Positions 19,554-29,223 of a DNA stretch of 64,000 nt are shown in pieces. Source of the DNA: Thalassomonas viridans (GTDB lineage: Bacteria; Pseudomonadota; Gammaproteobacteria; Enterobacterales; Alteromonadaceae); contig NZ_CP059733.1 of NCBI RefSeq assembly GCF_000948985.2, positions 3,844,001 to 3,908,000 of the forward strand, given 5' to 3'. The translations under genes were made by a program, and so were the position numbers. The first letter of the stretch is position 1. Every line of letters starts with the position of its first letter. The notes beneath the pieces were generated by a model. It ran no database searches. It was not told where the DNA came from and saw only the letters and a list, made by a program, of their open reading frames with translations.

Positions 19554-22500
19554 TTAGAAGTCGTATTTAACCCCTAAACGAACTTCCCACAACGAAGAAT
19601 CACGGTTACGGGATTGCTTCGGCGGATCAAGGAACTCGTTATAGGTGTAGGTTCCGTCGTCATTGATGCTGGCGGTTACCGCACCTTGCAGGTAAGAACC
19701 TTGTTTCAGCACGCCCCAATCGTCATTTAACAGGTTACCGACATTTTCAATGACAAAGAAAGCACTACCTTTATGACCTTCCATAAAGCCAGGGAATTCC
19801 TGCTCGACGCGGACGTCAAACTTCACCCACCAGTCACTGCTTAACTCGTTACGGTCCATGATTTCACCGCGTTTCAATCCTTCTGAATCAATGAAGTCAT
19901 TGAATGCGGCCACATCGAAGTTTTCCCCATAGTTCACCAGAGGATCGTTTTCTAACGGTACGTACAATAACTGGCGATCTAAGTCATTGTAGTCGAAGTC
20001 AAAACCGCCGCCGTTATTAGAGCCTGCGAACGACCAGGTGTAAGGACGCCCTTCATTCGCCTGGCCAAACAGGCTCAAAGTGGTTTCATAACCGGCAAAG
20101 AACTCGTGAACGTAACTAACATTCAATGTAAATCTGTGCGGAATTTCATAGTTAGAAGTTGCCTCTTCCAGACTGTTCGGGCTTGCCGTAGCAACATCAT
20201 GATAGTTGGTAAAGGCAACGGAACTGGTCATAGGATGCACGTCGTTAGACTCGGTATAAGCATATGAAGCAGTAAAGCTCAGGCCATTGTCGTAGCTTTT
20301 GCTGACAGCCAGTGACAATACCGTGGTATCGCCGCCGTCACTGACATTGGTTAACAGGTAGTCATCCCGGCCTGTGGTGATCGGACGGCCGTCCGGTGCC
20401 GGCTCATCTTTGTAGGTTTTACCTATATTTTGAATGATAGCCGAGTCCTGCTTATCGGTATAAAGCAAGTCCGCCATGATCACGTATTCGTCTTCTGTGG
20501 TGTAGGTGGCGCCTAAGGCGTATTTCCACTCAGAAGGAATTTCAAAATCAGGATCGGTCACGTTCACAGAACTGTCTGCTGAGCCGTTAGTCACAGCGTC
20601 AATCAAATCAACCGGAATATCGTAACCTGGACGGCCGGTACCATCGTATTCGATAGCATCAGGGCCAGTGATCTGGATTGGCGGACGGCTGCCGGTATCA
20701 TCGCGGTCATTACGTAATCGTGCCTGGATATTACGGACACCATCATTTGAATAACTGTTGGAAATCCACACGTTCGGGTTACCGCCGGAATATAAACCAA
20801 AGCCACCGCGTACTTCCAACTGGTCGCTTGCCGCCCAGTTAAAGCCGAATCTTGGCTGAACTAAATCAACGCCGTCCAGGTTCTGTGAGTTCGAATAGCC
20901 GTATCTTTCAACAAAGTTAGGGTTTTCCGTCGGCTTATCGCTACTCTTATACCAGTCATAGCGTACACCCACCATAATGGTCATATCATACTCGTACAAC
21001 TCAAATTTATCCTGGAAGTACAAGGTGTTTAACGCATATTCAAATTCACCGGCAGCATCGTCCGGGTTATGGGACTGGGCGTTACCGTATTCGATCTGCG
21101 ACGCTAAACCGTTCTCAAAATCTTCAACCGAGCTGAAGCGCGTTTCGGTCTGGCTGTGCTGGATAAACAGGTTGAAAACATCTAACTCTTCACGCTCATA
21201 ACCAAAGTACAACTCGTGATCGTCAAGATAATAGGTACCGGCCAATTTCAATGAAGTGGTATCGTATTTCAGCTTATTCGACTGACGGGAATCATCCGGC
21301 CCGATATAAACACGAATATCATCGGCCTGGACACGGAACTCACTGAAACCGCTGTCGGCATCCCTGGACACCTGGCGGTTGTCCAACTCCAGGTAACCTA
21401 ATCTGAACTCGGTTGAAAAATTATCCGTCCAGGTCGAGTAGATAGAAGTCACATAAGAAGTCAGCTCGGCGCCGCGCTCATACACGTGGTTGGATAAGGC
21501 GATTTCTACCGGGTCGGCATCAGATTGTCCCCATTCATAACCGTCGTTGTAGTTATAAACAAATACCGCCCTGTGGTCATCATTGATGTTCCAGTCAAGC
21601 TTCATCAGGATTTTTTCATCTTCAACCGGTAGGCTCGGCTCCATAGTACCGGGGTCGTAATCATAAACATCTTTGGAGATTTGAATGATACGGTCTACCT
21701 CTGCCTGGCTGATACGCTGCGGGCTGTCATTAAACGGAATATAATCAAGAATTTGTGTGCCGTCTAATTTCTCATAGCTACCAAAGAAGAACAACTTGTC
21801 TTCAATTAAAGGCAGGCCAAGGTTGAAACCGTAACGTTTCTCGGTGTAATTACCTACGTCTTGCTTGTCGCCTTCAAGGCTGTCGCCTTTTAAAGAATCG
21901 CTGGTGAAGTCGTAAAAGAAGCCGCCGTGTACTTCATTGGTACCGGACTTGGTAACGGCATTGATATTACAGGAAGTGAAACCACCATACTGGACATCAA
22001 ACGGAGCCAGTTCAACCGTTACCTGGTCGATAGAGTCATAGGAAAAAGGAATACGAACCGTAGGATAACCATTGCTGTTTAAGCCGAAGTTATCGTTCAT
22101 CCGGGTACCGTCAACCGTCAAGCTGTTAAACTTAGGGTTGCCGCCGGCACAGTTGATGGCATCATTATTGGTTTGGTCGATATAAATACGCGGGTCGACA
22201 CGGATCACATCTTTAATGTCCCGGTTTACCGTAGGCGCATTAACCAGGTCATCCAGGTTAAAGTTACTCGCCGGGCTGGTGCTGCCGGCATTCTTATCAA
22301 GAATACGGCCGGTTACCGCAATCACTTCCATATTCTGCTGGGCTTCCAGGCTACGGTCTAACTCATAGGTTTTACCCAATTGCAGGAAAATGTCCTTAAC
22401 TTCTTGATCTTCATAGGCATCGGAATCAATGGTTATCCTGTACGGACCACCGACACGTAAACCTTTGGCAGAGAAAACCCCGGCCTCATTAACGGTAACC

Positions 22501-22682
22501 TGTTTGGTAGTGCCCGAAGGTACGTGAGTAATAGACACGACAGTACCGGCAGCAGCGTTACCCTGCGGACCGGTAATATGACCTTTGATTGCGGAAGAAG
22601 TACTGTTAGCCTGGACACCGGCGCTAAGCCCCAGTCCCAATACTAATGCAGCGGCAACACGAGAGAGACGATGTGTTTTCAT
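19554..22682 (-). CDS. Oar-like TonB-dependent receptor 2
   Basis: A 1042-aa outer membrane receptor, paralogue of the receptors at 9.7 and 23.2 kb. It has signal peptide MKTHRLSRVAAALVLGLGLS ending VQA, then a carboxypeptidase-regulatory domain (about 30-110, IKGHITGPQGNAAAGTVVSI). The plug (about 130-235) has NSLTVDGTRMNDNFGLNSNG and INAVTKSGTNEVHGGFFYDF, and the barrel ends EVRLGVKYDF. AAAGGAAAA precedes ATG, and the 5' leader and signal peptide closely resemble those of receptor 3, suggesting tandem duplication. Upstream are operator C and a degenerate second site. A role in nucleoside or nucleic-acid uptake is inferred from the shared operator, not from sequence. Confidence 0.9.
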   Translation of the reverse strand: MKTHRLSRVAAALVLGLGLSAGVQANSTSSAIKGHITGPQGNAAAGTVVSITHVPSGTTKQVTVNEAGVFSAKGLRVGGPYRITIDSDAYEDQEVKDIFLQLGKTYELDRSLEAQQNMEVIAVTGRILDKNAGSTSPASNFNLDDLVNAPTVNRDIKDVIRVDPRIYIDQTNNDAINCAGGNPKFNSLTVDGTRMNDNFGLNSNGYPTVRIPFSYDSIDQVTVELAPFDVQYGGFTSCNINAVTKSGTNEVHGGFFYDFTSDSLKGDSLEGDKQDVGNYTEKRYGFNLGLPLIEDKLFFFGSYEKLDGTQILDYIPFNDSPQRISQAEVDRIIQISKDVYDYDPGTMEPSLPVEDEKILMKLDWNINDDHRAVFVYNYNDGYEWGQSDADPVEIALSNHVYERGAELTSYVTSIYSTWTDNFSTEFRLGYLELDNRQVSRDADSGFSEFRVQADDIRVYIGPDDSRQSNKLKYDTTSLKLAGTYYLDDHELYFGYEREELDVFNLFIQHSQTETRFSSVEDFENGLASQIEYGNAQSHNPDDAAGEFEYALNTLYFQDKFELYEYDMTIMVGVRYDWYKSSDKPTENPNFVERYGYSNSQNLDGVDLVQPRFGFNWAASDQLEVRGGFGLYSGGNPNVWISNSYSNDGVRNIQARLRNDRDDTGSRPPIQITGPDAIEYDGTGRPGYDIPVDLIDAVTNGSADSSVNVTDPDFEIPSEWKYALGATYTTEDEYVIMADLLYTDKQDSAIIQNIGKTYKDEPAPDGRPITTGRDDYLLTNVSDGGDTTVLSLAVSKSYDNGLSFTASYAYTESNDVHPMTSSVAFTNYHDVATASPNSLEEATSNYEIPHRFTLNVSYVHEFFAGYETTLSLFGQANEGRPYTWSFAGSNNGGGFDFDYNDLDRQLLYVPLENDPLVNYGENFDVAAFNDFIDSEGLKRGEIMDRNELSSDWWVKFDVRVEQEFPGFMEGHKGSAFFVIENVGNLLNDDWGVLKQGSYLQGAVTASINDDGTYTYNEFLDPPKQSRNRDSSLWEVRLGVKYDF

Positions 22683-22978
22683 CTGGTTTTCCTTTAGTGT
22701 TTTTTTGTTATGTTGAGCAATTTTTATTCTGTTTTATACATTGATGACAACTGCTTTCCCTGACAGCCATCATTTTCTGCTTTTCCAGCGTATTATTAGT
22801 TATCTTGTATTCGTACCCGGCAGAGCTGCTGCCCGGTATATAATCCAATCAGCCTGATAATGATCTAGTCCTCATAATAGACCATAGATAATTTACTGTT
22901 TAATGACACACCTTAATAACAACAGCCGGTAGCTTTATCAAAAGACGATAGAACTTCGGCATCACAGCCAGTTATCTC

Positions 22979-23004
22979 AATTGTTGACACAAGTGTCAAC
23001 AATT
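22979..23004. promoter_or_regulatory. Operator C before Oar-like receptor 2
   Basis: The 12-bp arms AATTGTTGACAC and GTGTCAACAATT flank AA; the 16-bp core TTGACACAAGTGTCAA spans 22984-22999. On the minus strand the half-site TTGACA has GATAAC 17 nt downstream, a plausible promoter toward the receptor. A weaker match, CTGACCATGCGTTCAA, follows at 23014-23029. The remainder of the 22683-23195 gap is AT-rich, with no gene seen. Confidence 0.75.
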
Positions 23005-23115
23005 GTCTAAAAACTGACCATGCGTTCAAGTTATTTTATCGCAAAGAAATAAAGGCAAACAAGAGATATTGCTTTCAATTTATTGTTTCTCTGGCAAATA
23101 ACGTAAACTGCAGGC

Positions 23116-23152
23116 AAAAAAAAACCTGCCGGAACATTACCGACAGGTTTTA
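23116..23152 (-). terminator. Terminator of Oar-like receptor 3
   Basis: On the minus strand AAACCTGTCGG pairs with CCGGCAGGTTT (one G-T pair) and a run of nine T follows. It lies about 45 bp after the receptor 3 stop. Confidence 0.85.
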
Positions 23153-23195
23153 TTAACTTAATGATTACATTCTTTAAATATAAAGAAATTTATCA

Positions 23196-26100
23196 TTAGA
23201 ACTTGTAGCTAATACCGATTTTAGCTTGCCATGCCGAAGCACCGGTATCGATAGTGTCGTAGTTGCGGGTATCCGCACCGTTGAAACGTGCATCGATAAT
23301 GTAACGGCCCTGGTCGTCTAAACCGCCAAAGTCATAAATGCTCTGGTTAGGGTAACGTAATTTCTTCTCTACGCCCCAGTCGTCGTTCAGCAGGTTGGCA
23401 AAGTTATCGATCATCAGGTAAATCTGACCGCTGTGACCTTCAGCAAAACCAGGGATTTCCTGCTTGATGCTGATGTCTAAGCTGGTTACCCAAGGCTGGG
23501 TACCTGTGTTACGATCCAGGATTTCACCACGCTCGCTGATACCAGCTTTATCCAACAATACCTCTAACTCGTTCCAGGAAATGCCGGACTCTTCCCAGTT
23601 AACAAACGGGTCGTCTGCACCTGTCGGAATGTAAGGCAGGTAAGCCGATTGCGAGTAGAAGGCTTCGTTGTCACCTAAGTCACGGTCACGGTACATGCCC
23701 ATAGTGTGGCTGTACGGACGGCCGGAACGACGCTCTAGGTACATGTTAAAGCGGGTAGCATAACCTTCAAAGAACTCAGTGGTATAGCCTAAGGTTAACT
23801 TGAAGCTATGCTCGATTTCATAAGAGCTGCGCTCTGCTGAGTTTTCGTTACGGTTCTTGATGATGTTATGCTTGTAGTTACCGGCAGCGGCAGAAGCTGA
23901 ACCAACATGGTTGTTGGTAATATCCTGGTGAGCATAGCTCATGGTCATGCTTACACCGTTATCCCAGGCTTTGGCTAATGACGTAGTGAAGATAACCGAA
24001 CGGCCGTCATCATCGGCATTGGTCATTTCAATATCGTAGTTCTCAGCCAGGTCGCCTTCATAGATGCTTTCGGTGATCACACGCTCACCATCGGCAGCAA
24101 CGCCAACAGGAGTGATAGACTTGTTCACCCAGATAGCTTCGTTTTCCAGCTTGTGGTACATCAACTCGTTGGTCCACTTGAAGCCTTCACCTAAGTAAGG
24201 CAGGTCGAAGGTATAGTCGAAACCAACCTGGGCACGCCAGCTTGAAGGCAGCTTGAAGTTAGGATCGGTATAAGTTGTGCTACCGGCACCCTGTACTAAA
24301 GAGTTCTTGATTTCATCAGGAACCTTGGTAATGTCTGCCAGGTTTTCTGCATAGTAAGCGTCAATCACGCTGTCCGGGGCAGAAACTAAGGTAATACCGT
24401 CCATCTGGAACGGGTTGTTATACCAAACATTTGGTACACCGCCCTGGAAACGGCCAACACCGGCACGTACCGTTAAGTCATCGCTGGCGTACCAGGTCAG
24501 GTTAAAGCGCGGCAGGATGATGTCTAAACCGTCAAGATTTTCAGTGTTATCGTAACCATAGGTGTTAACAAAGTTTTCATTAACAGTTGGCTTATCGCTG
24601 GACGCCAGGCGCTCGTAACGCACACCTGCGCTTACTTCGATGTCGTCGGTCAGGTAGAAAGTATCTTCAACATAAAGTGAGTACTGCTTTCTTACTGCTT
24701 CATAAGCGGTATCGTTCGGATCATTGGTGTAGGCATTGTCGTAAGAGAAGTCGTACTCGCCGCGGAAGTTACCTACTACACGGTTTTCAAAATCTTCGAA
24801 GTTGTCGAATTCCCATGAACCTAAAGAGTTACGGGCAAACAGGTTGTACAGGCGTAAACGCTCGTACTGGGCGCCAAACTCAATTTCATGGTCGCCTAAC
24901 AGGTAAGTGGCATCAAGTGACAATACGAAAGTTGACGTTTCGCTGGCGTTAGCATGACGCGTTTCGTCACGGCCAAACTCATAAGCAGGTCCGCGGAAGA
25001 ATTCTTCAACCTTAACGCTACCAACATCAGAGTTGGTCTTGCTGTCTGAAGTTACGTCTTTGTAGCTGATGCCGATTTCTGTGGTGAAATCGTCAGACCA
25101 GTCAGAGTAGATCTTAGTCGCGAAGTTATTGAACTTAGTCACGTAGTTGTAACGTGATGACGCGAACTTAACCGTGCTGCCGCCGGTACCGAAGTTTGAT
25201 TCAACCTGGTCGTCCTGCCACTGGTAAGTGAAGTCTAAACGGTGAGCATCGTTGATGTTCCAGCTTAGTTTAGCCAATACGTTTTCATTGGTGTCTTTAG
25301 GATCGCCACCTAAAGAGTCCTGCAGACCGTAGGTAGAGTCTAAAATGCGTAAGAATTCGTTAAAGTTTTCTTCAGAAACGTCATACTCGTGAGTAGCGCC
25401 GCTGCCTTCGAAACCATAGTCCATATCCAGCTCGCTGGTGAAATCGCTATAGTTAACGAAGAAGAATAACTTGTCTTCGATGATAGGACCGCCGACGTTG
25501 AAGCCAAAACGCTTCTCGGTCTGGATAGGCTCAACCTTGCTTACTTCATAGGTTCTGTGACCGTTTTCATCTAATACGGCACGCCCGTCTTCGTCAAATA
25601 CCTGGGAGATAGACTCAACGTCACCCGCCATGCTCGGCGTAGAAGTTTCATAGAAGCTTGAGAATTTAAATTCATTGGTACCAGACTTAGTAACCGCATT
25701 GATGGTACCGCCGCCGAACTTACCTTTTTTGGCAGTAAACGGAGAGGCATCAACAGAAATTTGTTCGATTGCATCTAAGGAAACCGGAGGTTGCGCCGTA
25801 GGGTAACCACCAAACTGAAGACCGAAATCATCGTTTTGACCGATACCGTCAACCGTCAGGCTGTTAGTACGCGGGTTACCGCCGGCAATACTCATTTCAC
25901 CGCTACCGTTGATAGTGGCTAACGGGTTCATACGGGCGATATCTTTAATATCTTTGTCAAAGCTTGGTGTATTTTCGATGGCGTCGGCGCCAAATACACT
26001 GTTAGATCCACCAACGTCTTGCGTAAAACGGTGACCGGTTACGGCAATACGCTCAACTTCCACTTGTGGTTCCAGTTGAGTGTTCAAACGGTAGGTATCA

Positions 26101-26408
26101 CCCAGGGACAGGAAAATGTTTTCTAATGCTGTGTCCTGATGCTGGTCCGAGTCGATATAAATCGTGTACGGACCACCAACCCTTAAGCCTTTAGCAATAA
26201 AAACACCACTGTCATTAGTAACGAATTCACTTACTGTGCCTGATGGTTGGTGTAATACAGTAATTTTTACATTTGCTGCATCATTACCTTGAGGGCCAAC
26301 AATTTTACCCCGCATCGACGACGAGGTCTCTGCCGCCATAGCAGATGTTGAAAGCCCGAGGGCGATAACTAACGCGCCAGTAATACGCGAAAGACGATAT
26401 GGTTTCAT
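23196..26408 (-). CDS. Oar-like TonB-dependent receptor 3
   Basis: A 1070-aa outer membrane receptor of the same family as receptors 1 and 2. Evidence: signal peptide MKPYRLSRITGALVIALGLS ending AMA, a carboxypeptidase-regulatory domain with MRGKIVGPQGNDAANVKITV, a plug with NSLTVDGIGQNDDFGLQFGG and GGGTINAVTKSGTNEFKF, and a barrel ending KIGISYKF. AAGGAAAA precedes ATG. Codon use is noticeably plainer (more AAG, GGT, CTG-poor stretches) than in receptor 1, as expected for a highly expressed member; this is an impression, not a calculation. Operator D lies 363 bp upstream. Confidence 0.9.
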   Translation of the reverse strand: MKPYRLSRITGALVIALGLSTSAMAAETSSSMRGKIVGPQGNDAANVKITVLHQPSGTVSEFVTNDSGVFIAKGLRVGGPYTIYIDSDQHQDTALENIFLSLGDTYRLNTQLEPQVEVERIAVTGHRFTQDVGGSNSVFGADAIENTPSFDKDIKDIARMNPLATINGSGEMSIAGGNPRTNSLTVDGIGQNDDFGLQFGGYPTAQPPVSLDAIEQISVDASPFTAKKGKFGGGTINAVTKSGTNEFKFSSFYETSTPSMAGDVESISQVFDEDGRAVLDENGHRTYEVSKVEPIQTEKRFGFNVGGPIIEDKLFFFVNYSDFTSELDMDYGFEGSGATHEYDVSEENFNEFLRILDSTYGLQDSLGGDPKDTNENVLAKLSWNINDAHRLDFTYQWQDDQVESNFGTGGSTVKFASSRYNYVTKFNNFATKIYSDWSDDFTTEIGISYKDVTSDSKTNSDVGSVKVEEFFRGPAYEFGRDETRHANASETSTFVLSLDATYLLGDHEIEFGAQYERLRLYNLFARNSLGSWEFDNFEDFENRVVGNFRGEYDFSYDNAYTNDPNDTAYEAVRKQYSLYVEDTFYLTDDIEVSAGVRYERLASSDKPTVNENFVNTYGYDNTENLDGLDIILPRFNLTWYASDDLTVRAGVGRFQGGVPNVWYNNPFQMDGITLVSAPDSVIDAYYAENLADITKVPDEIKNSLVQGAGSTTYTDPNFKLPSSWRAQVGFDYTFDLPYLGEGFKWTNELMYHKLENEAIWVNKSITPVGVAADGERVITESIYEGDLAENYDIEMTNADDDGRSVIFTTSLAKAWDNGVSMTMSYAHQDITNNHVGSASAAAGNYKHNIIKNRNENSAERSSYEIEHSFKLTLGYTTEFFEGYATRFNMYLERRSGRPYSHTMGMYRDRDLGDNEAFYSQSAYLPYIPTGADDPFVNWEESGISWNELEVLLDKAGISERGEILDRNTGTQPWVTSLDISIKQEIPGFAEGHSGQIYLMIDNFANLLNDDWGVEKKLRYPNQSIYDFGGLDDQGRYIIDARFNGADTRNYDTIDTGASAWQAKIGISYKF

Positions 26409-26770
26409 CTAGTTTTCCTTAGTGTGTAGTTATATATTTTTTGTCTGGTACGTTCTATAAAAGCTCTATTTTTTTATGAATCGTCCCTCATCAACAAAAA
26501 ATATTACTTCTAACTTGTAATTTTTTACCGGTGAAATTAGACCAGAGTTTCTTTACGATTTCATTACATTTTTTAAGAAACATACAAAAAATTAACTTTA
26601 ATCAATTCCTGAAAAACCTTAAAACAGCCAAAAACAAAAAATAAAAACCAGCAATTTCAGTGAATTAACACTACTTTTTATTAATCCACAAAAGTTCCCC
26701 GGCAATTTTACTTTTTTTCTAATTTTAATGAGAGCAAAAAACACACAGGCTTAAAAAAACCATTAATTTC

Positions 26771-26786
26771 CTGACCATATGGTCAA
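26771..26786. promoter_or_regulatory. Operator D upstream of Oar-like receptor 3
   Basis: CTGACCATATGGTCAA is identical to operator F except for its first base. It lies in the divergent gap, 363 bp from the receptor 3 start and 373 bp from the tetR start; it most likely serves receptor 3, whose leader would then be long. Confidence 0.7.
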
Positions 26787-27044
26787 CTTGACTATATTTA
26801 TCAACGAAAACTCCCGTAGTTTGCACCATATACCCTTAATCATTTACCAACCAAGTGAATAGTCTAAAACAAAAACTTCCCTTCCCCCGCGCCAATACCG
26901 GAGAAATTCACTCTTTTACCACGATTGAAATTTATTTCGCTAAAAACCCTGGCTTTTATTCTGTTATAATTGGGCGGAAACCAGTAAATCATGCAAGTTT
27001 ATCGACTAAATATGCATAAATAACGGCAAAACAGGAAAGCCTCC

Positions 27045-27072
27045 TTGACCTGCTGGTCAATAAAAATAGAAT
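27045..27072 (+). promoter_or_regulatory. Operator E and promoter of the RutR-like regulator gene
   Basis: TTGACCTGCTGGTCAA (27045-27060) is a perfect-arm palindrome of the same family. TTGACC can serve as the -35 box and TAGAAT (27067-27072) as the -10 with a 16-nt spacer, so repressor binding would block its own promoter. Confidence 0.75.
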
Positions 27073-27158
27073 AGCCGGTAGTGACAGTGAAACATTTCGC
27101 TGGTAAAACCACAGCCGCATAATAAAAACAAAAATTTACAACATGAGTAATCAAGCTG

Positions 27159-27794
27159 ATGAATGAAACTAAAAAGCCTAATAAACAAGGAAGAATTAGA
27201 GCTGAAAGTGAACTGAAAATAATTACCGCCGCCCAGGAAGAATTTATCTTACAAGGCTACCGCGGCGCCACGGTGCAGTCGATCGCCGACCGCTCCGGCC
27301 TGCCCAAAGCCAATATCCTTTATTACTTTAAAAATAAAGAAAACATCTACCACGCCGTACTGGAAAGAACCCTCAACATGTGGGATCAGGCCATTGGCGA
27401 TATCGACCCGGCACACGGCCCAAAAGTTGCGATAGAAAAATTTATTGCGGCAAAAGTCAGAGTCTCGTTTGAACATCCCGGTGCTTCCAAGATCTACGCC
27501 ATGGAAATCATCCAGGGTGCACAGCACTTAAAAGAGTTTACCCGCACCTACCAGCGCCAGTGGGTCAGGGAAAAAGCCAAGTTGTTCCAGCAATGGATCG
27601 ATAACGGCGAAATGAAAAACGTGGATCCGGTCAACCTGATTTTCCTGATCTGGTCATCCACCCAACACTATGCCGATTTTGAAACCCAGATCCTGCAGAT
27701 CATGAACCGCGCCGATTATGAAGAAGACGATGTCACCCATGTTACCCGGTTTCTTACCGACATCATCCTGCGCGGCTGTGGCTTAATCGACTAA
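27159..27794 (+). CDS. TetR/AcrR family regulator, RutR-like
   Basis: A 211-aa TetR-family repressor. The N-terminal helix-turn-helix (about 15-65) contains AAQEEFILQGYRGATVQSIA and GLPKANILYYFKNKENIYHA. The ligand domain resembles E. coli RutR (the uracil/thymine-sensing regulator) in ordered motifs: KVRVSFEHPGASKIYAMEI, GAQHLKE and DPVNLIFLIWSSTQHYADF. The palindromes around it match the RutR box, and one lies in its own promoter, so it is the obvious candidate regulator of the nucleoside genes, with a pyrimidine base as likely effector. It precedes the EEP gene by 15 bp. Resemblance was judged from memory, without alignment. Confidence 0.88.
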   Translation: MNETKKPNKQGRIRAESELKIITAAQEEFILQGYRGATVQSIADRSGLPKANILYYFKNKENIYHAVLERTLNMWDQAIGDIDPAHGPKVAIEKFIAAKVRVSFEHPGASKIYAMEIIQGAQHLKEFTRTYQRQWVREKAKLFQQWIDNGEMKNVDPVNLIFLIWSSTQHYADFETQILQIMNRADYEEDDVTHVTRFLTDIILRGCGLID

Positions 27795-27809
27795 ATTTTA
27801 GGAATTTAA

Positions 27810-29090
27810 ATGAAACGCTACTTGATGTTACCTTTAATGTTGTTAACCGCCTGCGAGGGAACCAGCATAAACCAACCAGCCCCGCAAAGCGAACAAGCAG
27901 CCTTGAGCAGACAAACAGATTTAAGCAAGCAAACCGCCATGAGCACTAAACTGCGCATTGCCACCTTTAATGTCAGCATGGAAGCGTTGAATTACCTGCC
28001 TGTTTCTCATGGAGAAGATAAAGGACAGGCCCCCCAGGTCAAAGGCGATGAGCTGGCAAAATCCCTGGCGGCCAACCACCAGCAAATCCGCAATATTGCC
28101 GAAATTATCCAGCGTATTAACCCGGATATTATTCTGCTTAATGAATTCGACCGCCAGGATGACTCGCACCAGGCCTTAAGAACATTCCTGCAAGACTATT
28201 TAGGCAAAAGCCAGCAGGGACAGGCACCGCAACATTTCCCTTACTTTTTCCAGGGACCGGTCAATACCGGCGTCCCCGCGCCTTTTGACATCAACAACAA
28301 CGGCACCGAAGGCGAATCCCCTGCCGATACCTATGGCTTTGGCTTTTTCCCCGGCCACTTTGCCATGGCGCTCTTGTCCAAGTATCCGATCTCACATAAA
28401 GAAATCAGAACCTTCCAGCATTTTAAATGGCAGGATATGCCGGGAGCACTGCAACCTGTAGACCCGGAAACCAACAAGCCCTGGTATAACGCGGATGCCT
28501 GGCAACAAATGCGCTTATCTTCCAAGTCCCACTGGGACGTACCGGTTAGCGTCAACGGCCAGACGGTACATATACTGGCAAGCCACCCGACCCCGCCGGT
28601 TTTTGACGGCCCGGAAGATCGCAACGGCAAACGTAACCATGACGAAATCCGCTTCTGGCTTGACTATATCACCCCGGGCAAAGGCGATTATATCTACGAC
28701 GACAATCAAGGAAAAGGCGGATACCAGAGCCGGGATCCCTTCGTGATCATGGGCGACCAGAATGCCTCCAGTGTCGAAGGCGACGCCATTAACACCGGCA
28801 TACACGCCCTGCTCGACAGCAAGCAAATACAAGATCCCCAGCCCGCCAGCCCGGGAGCCGAAGAATACACCCAGGGCAACCCCCACGGTAAATACCATAC
28901 CGCCTACTGGGGTATGCGCGCCGATTATGTCCTGCCTTCGTCTTTTGGTTGGAAAATCACTGACAGCGGCGTATTCTGGCCTAAAGCCGGTGACGACACC
29001 TACAGGCTGATTAAAGACCGCCAGGCTTCATCGGATCACCGCCTGGTATGGGTAGATCTGGAACTGCCGGCAGCCGACAGCGCCAATTAA
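27810..29090 (+). CDS. Endonuclease/exonuclease/phosphatase family lipoprotein
   Basis: A 426-aa exported protein of the EEP fold (DNase I, sphingomyelinase and phosphodiesterase relatives). The N-terminus MKRYLMLPLMLLTAC carries a lipobox (LTAC), so it should be anchored to a membrane facing the periplasm or outside. EEP motifs appear in order: LRIATFNVSMEAL (metal Asn), INPDIILLNEFDR (metal Glu), SHPTPPVFDG, IMGDQNASSVEGD (catalytic Asp-x-Asn) and SSDHRLVWVDL (catalytic Asp-His). It is 15 bp after the RutR-like gene and probably in its operon, so a nuclease or nucleotide phosphodiesterase role is likely; sphingomyelinase-type activity cannot be excluded. Confidence 0.87.
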   Translation: MKRYLMLPLMLLTACEGTSINQPAPQSEQAALSRQTDLSKQTAMSTKLRIATFNVSMEALNYLPVSHGEDKGQAPQVKGDELAKSLAANHQQIRNIAEIIQRINPDIILLNEFDRQDDSHQALRTFLQDYLGKSQQGQAPQHFPYFFQGPVNTGVPAPFDINNNGTEGESPADTYGFGFFPGHFAMALLSKYPISHKEIRTFQHFKWQDMPGALQPVDPETNKPWYNADAWQQMRLSSKSHWDVPVSVNGQTVHILASHPTPPVFDGPEDRNGKRNHDEIRFWLDYITPGKGDYIYDDNQGKGGYQSRDPFVIMGDQNASSVEGDAINTGIHALLDSKQIQDPQPASPGAEEYTQGNPHGKYHTAYWGMRADYVLPSSFGWKITDSGVFWPKAGDDTYRLIKDRQASSDHRLVWVDLELPAADSAN

Positions 29091-29111
29091 ACAATAACCG
29101 ACATAAACACA

Positions 29112-29193
29112 GGGCCCGCGAATGTAAAAATAAAGGGCCCGTTATTATAAAAATAAACCTAAGCACAATAACAAGCCCGGCAATAACCGGGCT
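29112..29193. other. Two stem-loops between the EEP and alkaline phosphatase genes
   Basis: GGGCCC occurs at 29112-29117 and 29135-29140 and can self-pair; AGCCCGG (29174-29180) and CCGGGCT (29187-29193) form a second stem with loop CAATAA. Neither has a good T-tract. They may attenuate or process a transcript between the two genes. Confidence 0.45.
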
Positions 29194-29223
29194 GGTATTG
29201 GCTTGACAACCTCAGGAAAGTAT

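Larger units (their letters stand above)
26409..27158. other. Regulatory gap between receptor 3 and the tetR gene
   Basis: This 750-bp AT-rich divergent gap holds operators D and E. Beyond these and the tetR promoter I see no gene, repeat or RNA motif. Confidence 0.6.
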
